Below are positions 11,412 through 24,304 of a DNA stretch of 64,000 nt, piece after piece. Every line of letters begins with the position of its first letter. Position 1 is the first letter of the stretch. The stretch is from Paralvinella palmiformis (Eukaryota; Annelida; Polychaeta; Terebellida; Alvinellidae), in contig JAODUP010001186.1 in the NCBI GenBank assembly GCA_025642065.1, positions 216,001 through 280,000 on the forward strand, in the 5' to 3' direction. Below the pieces are notes generated by a model. That model had not been told where the DNA came from. It did no database searches and saw only the letters and a list, made by a program, of their open reading frames with translations. The translations under genes and the position numbers were made by a program.

Positions 11412-12039
11412 GTTACAGTTAGCTTTGATGTGTAATTTCCCGTCCTTATTTGTATTTGTTTCACAAACGTAAATAAACAAGTTGATAATAAATAAAGGTA
11501 CGTTTCTCCATTCAATCCGATATCATTATTTTGTCTTCCAATCTCTTCCGATTCTATGTAATTCCTATTATCTTTAAATATCAGTAATTTAATATCTGAC
11601 GTCATGGTAAACTAAAAATATTCATCAAAACAAGTTTCGTAGCTTGGTCATGTAAAAAAAGTATTGTGAGCGACAAAATAATTTAATGTTGAAGAATGGT
11701 TTGTACCAATAAAACCCATCTCACAAAATCAAACATAATTAAGAAATGAATTTTAGACAATTTAATTTTAATAAATAAATTGTATATCATAATAGATATT
11801 TTACGAACTGGGGGAAAATAATAGCATCATTAAATTTGTTCCTATTTGTGATATCGATCTAATATTTAACATGAAGCTAGTAATCCACGTGGCTCATTAG
11901 AAGCTTTCATATTTGTTCGTTAAGTCATTGGTTATTTAAACCAGTTCATAAATGGATAATTTGTCTATTACATTGCCAAACTGGACGAGTGTTTCAATAA
12001 ACAGCAAGTATTACTGTTTTGAGATTATACTAAAAGTGG

Positions 12040-12850
12040 TCTCTGGCTAAGTAAATATTGTTGTATGTGCGTATCATTCTGGGTTCGAATAACATAGTCA
12101 GAATAAGCAAAAATGAACATAATATGTACTTTAATATAATTTTCACCATATGTCAACACCGTCACGCATTATCAAGCGATGTATAATATTAGATGCACTT
12201 GCAAACAAACATCTATAACGGGGTCACAACCATGAGTCACAAACGTCTGTGAGATATTTCCTATGATAATTTGGTTTCCCTCTAGAATATGAATAAACAT
12301 TAAAGGTGTACTCAGGTGCGAATCTAAATAAAACAGCCAGGCACAATTTATAAACATTATGTGTTTTTAGCTAATGTTAGCTTAAGCTATATGCATTTAC
12401 TTATAACTTGTGGTATTAAAGATAGAAGCCTCAATATGACTGAACATAAACAAGTAAAAATAACCGCTGGGAAATCATTGTATACAGATGAAAATACGTA
12501 AACAACTACACATAGCATCAATTACTATATGCCTGTAGCAGGCCGACCTACAAGTTCGTTTGATCCTCGGTGTTTTATTTATGTTAGCTCCTATGTCTTA
12601 GTATATAACTCGGAGAACATTCGGGATAGCAAATGATTCTTCTGTAGAGACAGTATGATTTCCGTCTGGATCGTCCTATTGGATAATAGTGCAATTTTAA
12701 GTCTATCTTTTAATACCTGTAATCGGTGGACAAATAAGTGATATATAGTGTAAGTATGTTTGAAATAGAGCTTTATACACACAAACGTGCAGGCACAGAC
12801 TCACAAACTAGGACAGGAACACACACAGAGACATACACACACACACACAT
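12040..12850. repeat. Duplicated block, copy 1 (related to 34290-35180)
   Basis: Shared landmarks include TTTCACCATATGTCA, GAGATATTTCCT, CATTCGGGATAGCA and CTGGATCGTCCTATTGG, in the same order and orientation as at 34.4-35.1 kb. Both copies run into a CA-rich tract. No coding content recognised. Confidence 0.7.
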
Positions 12851-13440
12851 ATACACTCACACTCACACGCACGCATGTACGCACATACATAACACAAATA
12901 AACCAGTACTACTACAATTCAATGCACACGTATATAATTATATTCATATATTTGGATTATATATAAATAAATTCTCCAATCAGTGTAAAAATGAATATTC
13001 AGCCTCAAAAAGCCCAATAGTACTTTATTTATGAGGAGTTCATCTTTTATTGACAATTATTTCCAAACACAAGGTACTTATCAAAGAAATATGTTTTATC
13101 TGTTTTATTTATTATGCAATACACTTATCATTATTTTAATTCAATATGTTATAGATAGTGTATTGTGACATTATAACCTGTTAAATTACATTTATTTTTT
13201 AAACTAATAGAAATATCGTAAACTTGTGTATATAAAATATATGTATTTTATTCGTAAGGCATCAAGGCATATGACTAATGCTCATAACACTGATATTAGT
13301 GTGACGTAATAGCATGGTGGTGATACATATCTTATATATTTTGTCCTTTTGATAATATAGTAATGCGATATTACTTACTCCTTATTATGCGATCTGGATA
13401 CCATAACAATTGTATTTTATTTAAGCAATATTGTGTACAC
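12828..13440. repeat. CA tract plus a diverged member of the block seen at 25.1, 29.2 and 42.6 kb
   Basis: After a CA-rich tract, 12890-13060 resembles 29240-29400 (the CAAAAAGCCCAAT / CAAATGGCCCAAT region). 13150-13260 loosely resembles 30030-30160. This is the most diverged copy, so membership is tentative. Confidence 0.45.
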
Positions 13441-13769
13441 AACAAACAAAGACAAATATAAAAATAAGACGTCAGTTCAGAGAAATGTGGAGCATAATGA
13501 ATGATAATTTAGTATACTTTGATGTGCTACAGTGTTCATGGTTCTTAATTAAACGTATTTACGAGTCCTGTTATATCAACAAAAATCGCCAGTTGGGTAC
13601 ATAATCCTTTACAACAAGGTGTTTGCCAAGAGAAATGGATGGTTCGTGCAAATGTGCTTAAAATGTGAACAATTTCTATGAAGATTAGTTTCTGCCTTTG
13701 ATGACTACACGACGATATATTCTATTTTAATTTATAGGAAGAAAGCCAAATCCAGATTTAAAATAAATA

Positions 13770-13814
13770 AATAAAATATATATATATATAAATATATATT
13801 ATATATATATATGT

Positions 13815-13847
<33 letters not shown>
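13770..13847. repeat. (TA)n(GA)n microsatellite
   Basis: Short TA arrays followed by about 16 GA units. Confidence 0.95.
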
Positions 13848-13850
<3 letters not shown>

Positions 13851-14404
13851 ATTGTATTTAAGTAATTGAATAATTAATCAAGATATTGATAAAACATCGT
13901 ATTGTCTTGAGTTATGGTGTTGTTGTCATTGATTTAACTTTGGGATATTTTTAAGGTTCAGGTAAAATATTTGTTGTTTTCATATTGTTCATGTAACAGT
14001 TTAGCCAGTTGTATCAGTCCTTCCTAAGTTAAGCTGGAGAGGATTGACGTCATAATGAGTTCAACAGATATAACGTTTTCTTATGATGATTTCTACCAAA
14101 ACCCGTATAACAAGTAAAATAATAGATCACGGGTTTCACATATTGCCTTCCCATATCATACTTTAGATAGCAACCTTGCCAGCGATACTACGCAGAGGTT
14201 GTTAGAAAGAAGATTAAGTAAGCGAAAGTAAGAGAGTTAAACCAGAAAAGTTATATTTATTCTAGGTGATGGCAAAAAAGCCTTCACATAAAATATATGT
14301 TGGTGTTTAGATTAAATTGCGATAACATATACTTACTTATGATCTTAGGGCATTATTTGTTATTTTAAATGACGGATCAAAGGTTCTGGCTACTTACCTA
14401 TTTC

Positions 14405-14457
14405 CCTTCCCCTCTCTCTCTCTCTGTCTCTCTCTCTCTCTCTGATTTTGTGGTCTT

Positions 14458-14527
<70 letters not shown>
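14405..14527. repeat. (CT)n then (TA)n microsatellite
   Basis: Two CT runs separated by a short T-rich spacer, followed by about 15 TA units. Confidence 0.95.
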
Positions 14528-14530
<3 letters not shown>

Positions 14531-15544
14531 GTATATATGTAATAGCATACCATGTGTTTTGGAGAGGAAAATACCATAAATCATGCAACGTGTACTTAGC
14601 ATGTTTCGCCTATTTAGCATATAAGTCGTAATGTCATATAAACGCTAATGATGTGACAGCTAGGGAATATCTCCTGATGCTTATCACAAAACAAAATCTG
14701 CTTGATATCATAATTCACCAATTAATTGAATTAGACCACACACTATTTACATTGATTCATTCAACTAAAGACAGTTATGTACTGACGTCATCAACATATG
14801 CGTATTTTGGTATACCTTTAGTCGATTACGCTCTGCGTACCAAAACTGAAAGTGGGTGCATATTTGCTATATAATTAGTAGGCTCAAAGTAATCCGTGTA
14901 AATACAAACCTGTTACGATGTTTATACCGACAAAGGTTTAAAACTTTATATAAAACTTGCAAGATATAAATATCATATTGACTAATAATGGTATCAAAAA
15001 GCAGTGTCATTAGAATCATTCGAAGAAGGTATTTGCCACCAAATAATCGTTTTAATGTTAAAATTAATATAATTTATTTTAGACATCTTTATGGTATTTT
15101 TCCCTATTAAACATAATATCAAAACATGACAAAATAACACTAAGAATAAGGTAATGTAGATTACAAATGTACTCATAGAACTGCTGATGAATAGTTAGAA
15201 TAAGCTATAATTTTAGAATATCCATAAAATAGACATTGCCAACGTTTATCAATGACATTGTTTACAATCATATAGCCAGCTGTTTCTGTAAAATGTTAAT
15301 GTTTAAATCAACCCCCAAATGATACACTTATTGATTTTAGTCAATGGCAGAAACATATTTAAAATTGCGACAAATAATTATCGCATTTAAAACGACAATG
15401 TGTAATAAGAAATTTGTTTGATAGTGCAGGTTTCTTCCAAATAATTGTCGACTATTTATTTAAGTCGCTAGGTAAATATTTAGGTTTATACGGGTTTCAT
15501 ACCTTCTGCAGTTTATAAATTTTTCTCTGGATCTTATTTAATAG

Positions 15545-15548
<4 letters not shown>

Positions 15549-15584
<36 letters not shown>

Positions 15585-15606
15585 TATATATATATATATA
15601 TATATA
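15549..15606. repeat. (TA)n microsatellite
   Basis: Two TA arrays separated by an AAA interruption. Confidence 0.95.
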
Positions 15607-16259
15607 ATGATCTCAGTACCAGTATAAGATTTACTGCGGAATTAGAATGCTTTATTTACCTGCCTATCTGAACTTTATTTCAGAATATTATTATCTTAAG
15701 CTTAGTTACTTGACTTAGCAAAAACAAACATCATAGTCTTTAGAACACTTTCAACATTCCATTAAGTGTAAACAAAATATTATTTTAGCCTCTATTTTGG
15801 TAGAGTGCAGTAAATTAAACTTAACGTTTAGCTCGCCAATTCATTAAACTAAATTGTTGGAAGTTTACTCAGCAGAAAGAATTAGCTGTAATTAATTATT
15901 TAAAAAGAATCGTCGTTAATATTTCTAGAGGTAGTAATGGATAAAAAGGCTTAGTTGTACTAAGTTTATATTATTGTGTCGGTGATGTGGTTGTATCTAT
16001 ATATTTTATATCACTAAATAAACAAGTTGAAGGTTATGTTTGGTAAAATGTATTTTTGTTTTACTGGCCTTAAGGAAAACTGGATATATACAACGCCTTT
16101 TTAATAAACAGGTTTATGTACTGAAATTGTATACCAGTTCATACCAGTAGTTAGGTGAATTTGTATTAATATTTAAGTTGATTTAATTCCATTAAGGATA
16201 TAGAAACCCGATTAGTCTGAGGCTCATATTATTCATGGAAGTTGTTTATGAATATCATT

Positions 16260-17800
16260 AATAATTTAATAATAATAATGATAATAATAATAATAATAAT
16301 AATTACAAACTTCGATAGCGACACTATTATCGAAAAGAATCAAACTCAGTGGCTCACTTCGAATAGGGTTTGGGCAAACTTATAGTCAAGGTACGATGCA
16401 AAATTCATCAACAAATGATCAGATGCAGTTAAATGTACCTGGGATAAGCAAATGTTTTTTTTTCTTCAAATGTTGACAATGAAAATGTTCAGGGAGTGAT
16501 TTCCAAAGGTTTTGGACAACAACTGAAAATACCTGAGTCCCAGCAAGTTTTAATCCCGGGAACTGACAGCAAGTTAAAACCAGACGAACGGAGTTTGATA
16601 GGGAATAGTACAGAGGATGAAAATGGTGCGAGATTGAACAGGGAGGCAATGAAGAATTTCAGGAGTGGCACAGAATGAGAGATCCGAGGAGACCGTGTGA
16701 CAATCCTAGCTAAGAAGTTATGAACACACTGAATGAAGCACCAGCATATCCTTAGTTGCGATATTATAAAAATGAGAGTTGCATTAATCAAGCCTACTAG
16801 TAATGAGTGCTGTAGCAATGATTTTGGCGACTGGCAGAGAAATATAGCGCCGAATACGGGGAAAGTCACGAATATAGCAGAAGTAGCAGCGACATGTCAA
16901 AGAAATGTGTTTTCTTAAATTAAAATCACTGTCGAATATAACACCAAGATTACGTACATCGTCTGATGGTGTGGTGCTATGATTAAGGATGGGCGTAGGG
17001 AAGAAAGCAGAAAGGTTGCTGCGTTATCTGGATATATAAATAATAATGAGACCTATTTTATTCGTATTGACTCTAAGTCTACTGTTTGTCACCAAACCCG
17101 AGCTTTCACTGAGACCCACAGATATTCCTGCAAGAAAACGATCTGTATCTGCTAGATAAAGATATGTATACTTCGGTGTCATCTACATATAAAGGTTTAT
17201 GCTGTGGTTGTGAATAAGATAACTTAGTGGTGTGGCATACAGAGTAAACAGCAGCAGTCCAATAACAGAGCCTTCGGGAACACCGCAAAACATGGGAACT
17301 GCCTTTGAAAAACAGTTTCTTATTTTTATCGATTGAGCCCTATTTGTTAAAAATGAGCCGATCCAGATGAATGTCGTTCCCGATATACAATGCCAATCAG
17401 AGAAGCGATTTAGAAGAACAGAATAGTCAATGGTGTTAAAAACTGCAGACAAATCTATTAATGTTAGTGCTGTAACCTTTCCTGTGCCTATGATTAACAA
17501 CATGTCGTTGTGAACTTTCAGTAGAACGGTTTCAGTAGAGTGAAATAATTTGTATGCAGACTGTAGATATTAGACAAGTGATTACAGTTTAAGTAGCACG
17601 CTCAAACGACAGGATACAATTTTGTTTCTAAATCTTTAGATATGAAAGATAGATTAGAAATAGGTCTATACGTCAGTGGCTGGTAAAGATGATTTCTTGA
17701 GAAGAGGGTTTACGTGGATATATTTAAAATGAGAAGGAACCACCCAAGAGCTTATTGATCAATTTATTATCACACCTTTTTGAACAATCAGTGTATGAAG
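16260..17800 (-). mobile_element. CR1-like LINE, 5'-truncated and degenerate
   Basis: On the minus strand 17503-17183 encodes reverse transcriptase: ALTLIDLSAVFNTIDYSVLL, then FCGVPEGSVIGLLLFTLYATP. Another frame gives PLYVDDTEVYISLS, the catalytic motif as YVDD. Downstream 16870-16440 holds the C-terminal region (QCVHNFLARIVTRSPRISHS) and a damaged FSVVxxNLWKSLPEHF-type end. The 3' end is an (ATT)n-type tail at 16260-16305, read as AATAATAAT on the plus strand. It is non-LTR reverse transcriptase of the CR1/jockey type; clade assignment needs a search. Several frameshifts make it inactive. Confidence 0.85.
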
Positions 17801-17804
17801 ACAA

Positions 17805-18265
17805 CATTATAGCAGAATAAGTTTCTGTACTGTTAACATTTTCAAACCAGACCTAGTCTACTATTCCAACTATTGTAATAATAACGTTCTTAAATGTTAT
17901 TTATGACAAGCAGATTAGAGATAATATTGAATGCCATAGTACAAACTGGACATAACTGGACCTAGGAAAGATAATTCTATTCCCACATACAACCAAGACG
18001 AATTTTATATGCAACTAAAGTTGTTATATAAAACACACCAACCGCGATCTGTGTCCAATGCCACCGCTCGAGATGCGATGCAGTGTTTCTATTCCTGAGT
18101 CAGGTGTACTTATAATGCTTTAAGAGCGTACTGTGCCTGCTACAGTCATTTAAATGCTGGATAACCAGGCCAAACACCTAAACGGCGTCCCTCCAAAGAC
18201 GCAAATAGTACATGGAATATACAGCTCTAGATCAACGTTTCTTAGAACCAGATCACTGGGTATGA
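17805..18265 (+). repeat. Unclassified dispersed repeat, copy 1
   Basis: Matches 28110-28600 in inverted orientation and 27820-27995 in direct orientation. Shared landmarks are GACATAACTGGACCTAGGAA, CACCGCTCGAGATGCGATGC and AAATGCTGGATAACCAGGCC. No long open frame, so probably a non-autonomous element. It starts where the LINE ends. Confidence 0.7.
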
Positions 18266-18357
18266 AAGAGCTATGAATTTACTTTTCAGATTCTTACATT
18301 AGATGGTTATTGATAAGGTCATATCATGCTTTCCGTGCAGTTAATGTGCCTGTTTGG

Positions 18358-18475
18358 CTTATAAAGGGGTATCTGGATGTCTGATAAACCTCCCAAGCCG
18401 AGATTCGAACACCGATGGTAGTGATCTGTGGTCCAACACACTACCGCTAGACCACGGAGTCGCCCTATACATATA
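18358..18475 (-). mobile_element. tRNA-derived SINE
   Basis: On the minus strand a box A (TGGTCTAGCGGTAGTG, 18454-18439) and box B (GTGTTCGAATCTCGG, 18412-18398) are spaced as in a tRNA, followed by a non-tRNA tail (GGGAGGTTTATCAGAC). A close relative lies at 40815. The cloverleaf is imperfect, so a working tRNA gene is unlikely. Confidence 0.75.
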
Positions 18476-18639
18476 TAAGTGTCCACACTTAACATCGAAA
18501 CTTCTTAAACCAAACGTTTGTGTTTCGTTATCAATATTTAACAGAATAACACAACATAACAATGTAAATACCAAAATATTTATCTAGATTGCGATATTCA
18601 TATAATTGTGTTTCTATGGTGATTATGGGAGATTCTGCG

Positions 18640-18780
18640 TTACCATGAATGTTTTATTTGAATTAATATTATTTACTTTAACAACAGATTTGTTCCTATA
18701 ACAAACAAACAAATTAGGTGTAAACCATTGCTTATTTCTATCACAATTTAATACGTTGAAGGTGCAATGGGTGTGTTGAT
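18640..18780. repeat. Short duplicated block (related to 27570-27690)
   Basis: Shares TTATTTCTATCACA followed by ACGTTGAAGG with 27640-27672 and similar flanks. No gene seen. Confidence 0.5.
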
Positions 18781-19370
18781 TGTTTTTTTATTCATCCCCA
18801 GTTTTCTATATGTGAATTGGGTGAAGTAGCATCAGCTGGTTGTTGTGGGCGAAAATCACCATTTTAATTCAACAACAAATAGTTCATGATTATCAAATAA
18901 ATGGTGCATTTTGGTTAGTGTGCCAATAAATTCAGTCATATGCGGTAAGTGTGTGTTTTCATAATTGGAATGGGAATAGAAAACAGTAAAATAATATTTA
19001 TTACACGACAAATAGAGGTAAAAAAGACACCATGAGATAAATATTATCCCTGGTTATTATAATTATGTAAGATATAAAACGTCACCATTGGCCGAAAACC
19101 AGAAATGTAAAAGATCAAAACACTTTGACTCGTTTATCATCATGATACATATCACAGATATGTCGAAATCTATCACAAACTATATCATATACTATTTTAT
19201 GGGAAGACTTCGCTGAAATGATACTTAAAGTCCAAGACAGTCCCAAAATAATGTTGTTGTTTTTTTTGGGATAAAATATGAAATATATTTCTCTGTACTA
19301 TTTATTTATTATTATTTCGACCAAAACAGTATAACTCACGTAATAATTATAAATAGCAGTATACATCATA
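18780..19370. other. Intergenic DNA
   Basis: No gene recognised. A strong donor-like sequence (GCG|GTAAGTGTG) at 18942 has no convincing exon before it. Confidence 0.45.
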
Positions 19371-19431
19371 ACCTCTCAAAAACGAGAATGACCGCTCCTT
19401 CCAGGCCCCGCTTTTAGACGTGTGACGTTAC

Positions 19432-19446
19432 TAAGAGTATATAGAT
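19432..19446 (+). promoter_or_regulatory. TATA-like box upstream of the THAP sequence
   Basis: GAGTATATAGATAA lies about 90 bp before the THAP frame within a locally GC-richer stretch (19380-19470). It is only suggestive of an ancestral promoter. Confidence 0.3.
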
Positions 19447-19519
19447 AACCGGGTCACCTATTATCGTCCAGTGACATTTTAGTTTGATCGTTTTATTTCT
19501 GGTTTGTTGACGTTATCTT

Positions 19520-19860
19520 TTGATAAAAATTATTAAATCTTACGTGGCACGGTGGTGTGACAATACTCATATGTCAGGATATAGTGTCAATGGAGTTCCT
19601 AAAGGTCAAAAATGGTTTAGCGTTCCGAGACAGTGGATACATTTTGTGCTTGTGAAAAGGGCCACTTTTTCAGACCCAAAAAGGTCATCCGGCCCTATCT
19701 CGTGCCGTGCACATTTCACCAAACACGATTTTTAGAATTGGGGAGGATTCCAAGAAGGATTAGCATCCAAGCTAAACAAAATTTACCGCTGCGACTCGGC
19801 GATGTCGGAGTGAGACACCACAGTCCTGAAAGTCGAAACAGGGAAGGAAGGCACAAGTAA
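19520..19860 (+). pseudogene. THAP-type zinc-finger domain sequence, damaged
   Basis: The frame from 19520 reads KSYVARWCDNTHMSGYSV, then QWIHFVLVKRATFSDPKRSS and ISCRAHFTKHDF before a stop. This fits the THAP C2CH DNA-binding domain: second Cys (WC), Trp (QW), and C-x2-H near the end (ISCRAH), with the HFT..DF ending. The first zinc ligand is missing: KSYVARWC has Tyr where Cys is expected, which a single TGC-to-TAC change explains. The frame opens at TTG, not ATG, so it is part of an exon or a relic. THAP domains occur in host regulators and in P-element transposases; I cannot tell which. After the stop the frame continues about 35 residues without recognisable features. Confidence 0.6.
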
Positions 19861-19864
19861 AATT

Positions 19865-20760
19865 ATAAATCGCTAGGGTGACTAAATACAATTTCTGTCA
19901 ATCCAGATGGAGTACAATAATAGCGTCTGAATTACAACGATGCATAATTTAATATCTGAACATCATATTCCCACAGTCCAGTCTGCTGGATATGACCAGA
20001 ATTAAATCAAATGAGGCACAGTTGTATATCTGCCTTTTAAAATATCTCCAATCATAGGACATCTCAATTGTTTAAGGATTCTTCAGAACAACATTTTTTG
20101 GCACTAATTATTAATACATTAAAATTCCCTGCTGGTGGAAAAGACACCTGCTATTTCCCTCTGTAGACGAAGATATTACTAAATACGAATATAATTAATA
20201 ATATGGAGTTTTGAAAATTCATTATCCTGTCTTTAATTTTAAAATAGCTTTTGATATTGGAATCTACAAAACAATTAAAGAGGAAGTTGACAAGTTGCGA
20301 TAAACTGCAGAAGTACTGAAACATCAACCCAATGGCAATTCTTATACACCAAGAAATGAAGCAGTGTGATTTAAAATGTTCATTACATTTATTTATAACA
20401 TAATTGATGTTCTTCATTTCAGTAATGTAGATGTACTTAGCGCTGTAGCGATGGTTATTGATAAACGATATTTGCGATAAACGCTGGTGGTTGAAATATA
20501 TTGTTTGTGTACAACGTTTCTTAACTTCATCTGAATAAATCTATGTAATTGGTGGGGGAGTTGGTCATATTACATATGTTACACGTGTTACATCTGTGTT
20601 TTATCATTATTATTGCCAATTCAACAAACATATTATGACAAATACATTCGTGTAACAACATCGATTCTGATTAACAATATTATTTTGTATTTTACGACAT
20701 AATTTGAATTCAGCTCCAATATTAGATATCAAACAATATATACAGAAATATTTCATTACT
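19865..20760. other. Intergenic DNA
   Basis: I see no gene. The 89-residue minus frame at 20151-20417 is low-complexity, AT-driven and matches nothing I know. Confidence 0.45.
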
Positions 20761-20769
20761 AATGTTCTA

Positions 20770-20890
20770 GCCATTGGAACCCATGATATGTTCCAGCAGC
20801 ATCAGGATAAGCATTTATGGTCTCAGTGACAGCACCAGTGGGACTCTAATTTCATGGCCTCAGTACTCCCAGCGGACAAGTTGTCGGTAA
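20770..20890. other. Exon-like island of uncertain strand
   Basis: On plus, an acceptor-like GTTCTAG and donor-like GTCG|GTAAGCAG bracket about 117 bp with one open frame. On minus, the same DNA reads SPTGAVTETINAYPDAAGTY before a stop. Base composition is more gene-like than the flanks, but I recognise neither reading. Confidence 0.25.
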
Positions 20891-20899
20891 GCAGTGTAA

Positions 20900-22280
20900 T
20901 CGTATTTCCTGAAAATAGATCAATAATCCAGAATACAAGCAGAACAACAACCAAAATTGTGCACGTCTACTTTTGCTCTGAATATTGCGAACATGGATGG
21001 ATTCTTTTGAAATTTGATGTGCAGGTTAGTACAGAGTATGGTTAAAATATTGCAATACACAAAGAACTTATAACATTTTAACATTCTAGCTCCCATGAAA
21101 ATGAAGCAGAGATTTATTTGGACTGGATTCATCAAACATGAACAGATTCTTTTCAAATTTTGTATGTGGAAGTATGGGGTAGGGCATAACAGGCAATGGA
21201 CTAAGGGTGGGGGAAAAGGGTATTAGGGAGTATACTTAAGCGATCATGGGGTGACCGAGTAAACTAGTTGTTAGATTATATTAAATATACATGCATGTTA
21301 TTGTGTTGTACTCACTGGTGAAGAGGCTTGTCAAATACACCGTGGTTTTGATCATATTGTAAATAGGCAATCTATATCATCCATACATTGATACAACCAT
21401 CATCAAAGCCTAGGTGTTGGGTGATTCATCTTGTTGGAGTGATCTTACTGTTGAACTCTTGGCAGCAAACACTCTCATCATTCGTGGGCACGGCTATGCA
21501 GTGCATGCAGGTACACCTGTGATAGAATATTTTAATTTTTATATTATGTACATAAATATTATTGAAATAACACTGAAATACAACTTGTATAGGTGAAGAC
21601 ACAGTAATATAGAGGTTTTTGATACCCATTCCCCCATCCACAAGTTCTACCAACCCCATGCCACAGTAAATACGCAATCTTTGCATGTAATTCAATACAA
21701 TTCACACATGGGACAAATATGCGGTAGCAAAAAGCTGTATGCATTTGACTTATATGTAGTTAATTATAACCATAATGGTCATATACTTAAACACTTTATT
21801 ATAAACAATCAGAAGTAACTCTGTTCGTTTTGAAGCATGAAGATCACTCTATGAGCTTACATCTAGTTTCATATTTTCACTAGGCCATGAAAACATGTGT
21901 TGCATTCTTTATGAGTAGGAACGTTCGTGAAAAATATGCCCTCGTCAGAATGTTGTGAATTGTCTCTTCTTATAAAGCGACATTCAATATGCTAATCAAC
22001 TGCTAATCAGATGAACAAACAATGTCGGCTGTTCTCAGTGTTCAGTTGATACTTAACTCGTAAAAATACTATCCCACAAGTGACAAGACGCAAGTGACAA
22101 GAGTTGTCAAAAAAACCTTTGAATGGAAAACTGGCGTACATTTCATTTATGAGTTTATTAAAAGTGAGAATAATTAAATTGGTACCTAAATATGTGTATG
22201 TTATAGCTAGATTATACTTATTTGAGCAGATATTGTAGTTGATATAGCGTAAACTGTTGCATGTTGACTGTTGTCGAACT
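20900..22280. other. Intergenic DNA
   Basis: Short frames only. No recognisable gene or repeat; a few simple A/T runs. Confidence 0.45.
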
Positions 22281-22283
22281 TAC

Positions 22284-22599
22284 CACATGGTCGTCATAAG
22301 TGACAGATCGGTTTTCTGTTGCAGCACCGAGCTGCAGATTTGGTTCACTGGCGATATTTGGGGGTGCCGTGAGTTCATATTGATATGAGAGAATCCCTGG
22401 ATTATCGGATGTAGTCTTAACATCGCACTCATAGCCAGAATTTACAGAATAATCGCCATAAATAATAATCAGACTCGTCACTACTAGACAAAGAAGCTAG
22501 TGTCGCCGTTATGTATCGTTTTGTTTACTCTTAGTGACATCACATCCGCTTCGACGCGAATTGTACCGTTTTTCTCATGGGGTTCCCCCTCCATTGCAG
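22284..22599 (-). pseudogene. Ig-like domain exon, probably decayed
   Basis: On the minus strand the segment starts after a strong acceptor (TTTCTTTTTTTACAG) and ends at a strong donor (CATGTG|GTAAGT). The first frame gives HEKNGTIRVEADVMSLRVNK and TIHNGDTSFFV, then a double stop (TAGTAG). A second frame picks up as YGDYSVNSGYECDVKTTSDN, then SYQYELTAPPNIASEPN and ATENRSVTYDDHV. G-Y-x-C followed by a strand and a PPNI linker resembles the end of one Ig domain and the start of the next. The frame change and stops between the halves suggest a pseudogene. Alternatively the first half alone is a terminal coding exon ending at the double stop. Splice sites look intact; I cannot name a gene. Confidence 0.4.
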
Positions 22600-23099
22600 C
22601 TGTAAAAAAAGAAATATTAATTTATCAATTAATCAAGGCATATTGTATTCACTATCGATGCATAATTTTGTTCTATGGAGCCACAAGTAATAAATAGCAA
22701 AAGTGACACCCATAGCGTTTTCTTAGACCTTAAATGCTCTTTAGAATTCTAGCTGCAGGTTTATATGAAGACATTTATCTTCGAGACAGTCTATGTGTCT
22801 CTGTATTTTAGTGCAATAATGTCATAATCTAAAATTAACAAGATCAATTTAAAAGGCTTGTCATCAGAGATGCTTTATTTACAGTGTAAATTACGATTCC
22901 CAACTTACACTGTGGAATATCGAGACATAGATATGCATTATTTTCTGTTTACAATCTCTTTTCCGTAGATGAGAATCAAACTGATAGAATATTGGAATAT
23001 CGGAAAACAGCAGCTCGTCTACACAAATGTATATTGCAGAATATCAAAACATATTTCGGTTATTTGGGAAATTTTGTAACAGGATTAATATATGTGATG

Positions 23100-23103
23100 T
23101 GTA

Positions 23104-23168
<65 letters not shown>

Positions 23169-23226
23169 TGTATTTGTATGTTTGTATATTTGTGTGTATG
23201 TGTGTGTGTGCGTGCGTGCATGCGTG
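23100..23226. repeat. (TG)n microsatellite
   Basis: Nearly pure TG with TA and CG interruptions. Confidence 0.95.
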
Positions 23227-23239
23227 TTGCATGTTTCTT

Positions 23240-24270
23240 AATGCTTAATCAAGATAAAAATGCTGATGAAAGCAGTTTTTATCCTCGCATGTTTTCTGCT
23301 CAATCAACACTCTCATCTATGCACTCATTAACATGCCTCCTTCTGGGTTATAATATAAACTTTGTTCACTCTTTTGTGTTCTTTATTTATCTGTTAATTA
23401 ATCAGTTTATTCTATCTTGTAAAACTATGTTTCATTCGTTTTGAATTTAATCCGCTTAGAAACATTAGAAGAATTGAACTCGACATTACGGAGAGACAAA
23501 AGAAAGTAGTACACTCTTATTTTAATTTTAAAAATGATGTCCTTGATTCTATTTCTTAGATCTAAATACCAAAAAAGGTTGTTAATAATCTGTTATTAGA
23601 TGATGAAGCTGATAAATATGAAGAAGAAAAAAAAACATTTCTTCAGCTGTTCACAGGCGAATTTAAATAAAGATATCATTGTGTTTTCTAATTTCAGAGT
23701 GTACAAGGTATAGGCTGTATAAGACGATATTAATATGCCCTATATTTCAATTACAAATTACATATTACAACTATAATGTACATATTTCCTCCTTGGAGAT
23801 AAGTTAGAATAGATCATTTCAAAAATCATAAATAAAATAACGATCCATTTATTTGGACATTTTCCAGCAAAATATAAATATACTGTACGTAAATGTAAAC
23901 ACAACAAATGGATACTAGTAAGAAACACTCGTATATGTCAAATATTTATCACTTAAGGCATATACCCAGTTACATTCTAATAATTTATAATGTCATGAAA
24001 TTGTCAAAATGTTTAATATTCAATAATCTTTGGTAATCATTTGTAACGTGATACAAAACTCTCATGTTATTTGAAGAATGTGATGATAGGCTCATATTTT
24101 GAGCAATTATCACAATGCAAGCTGTACCATTCTCAATTCACTGAAGGCCATTTATATTATAATTGGATATTTTATTTAACAGGCAATACAAAAAGTCTAA
24201 ACAAATAAAAACAAAGGGATGGATCGTATTGAGAAGTGCTATTAAAGTCAATAGGGCTTTTAAACAGTGA
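23240..24270. other. Intergenic or intronic AT-rich DNA
   Basis: No domain recognised in any frame. Confidence 0.45.
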
Positions 24271-24280
24271 ATGTACTTAC

Positions 24281-24304
24281 GGTGGTAGTGAGTAGCTCGG
24301 CAAA
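24281..24304 (-). other. Possible 24-nt microexon
   Basis: On the minus strand 24 bases lie between a good acceptor (GACAATTTAATTTCAG) and a consensus donor (GTAAGTACATTC). The length is a multiple of three and all three frames are open. It lies upstream, on the same strand, of the Ig-like exon at 22599. Chance pairs of splice signals are common in AT-rich DNA, so this needs RNA evidence. Confidence 0.3.

Larger units (their letters stand above)
13860..15840. repeat. Duplicated block, copy 2 (related to 8140-8990 and 35400-36720)
   Basis: The left end matches the 8.1-8.5 kb block. 14640-15480 shares landmarks with 35400-35665 and 36480-36720, including TTTAGAATATCCATAAAATA and TATATAGCCA. 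The 35-kb copy carries LINE insertions this one lacks. Contains the microsatellites at 14405 and 15549. Confidence 0.6.
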
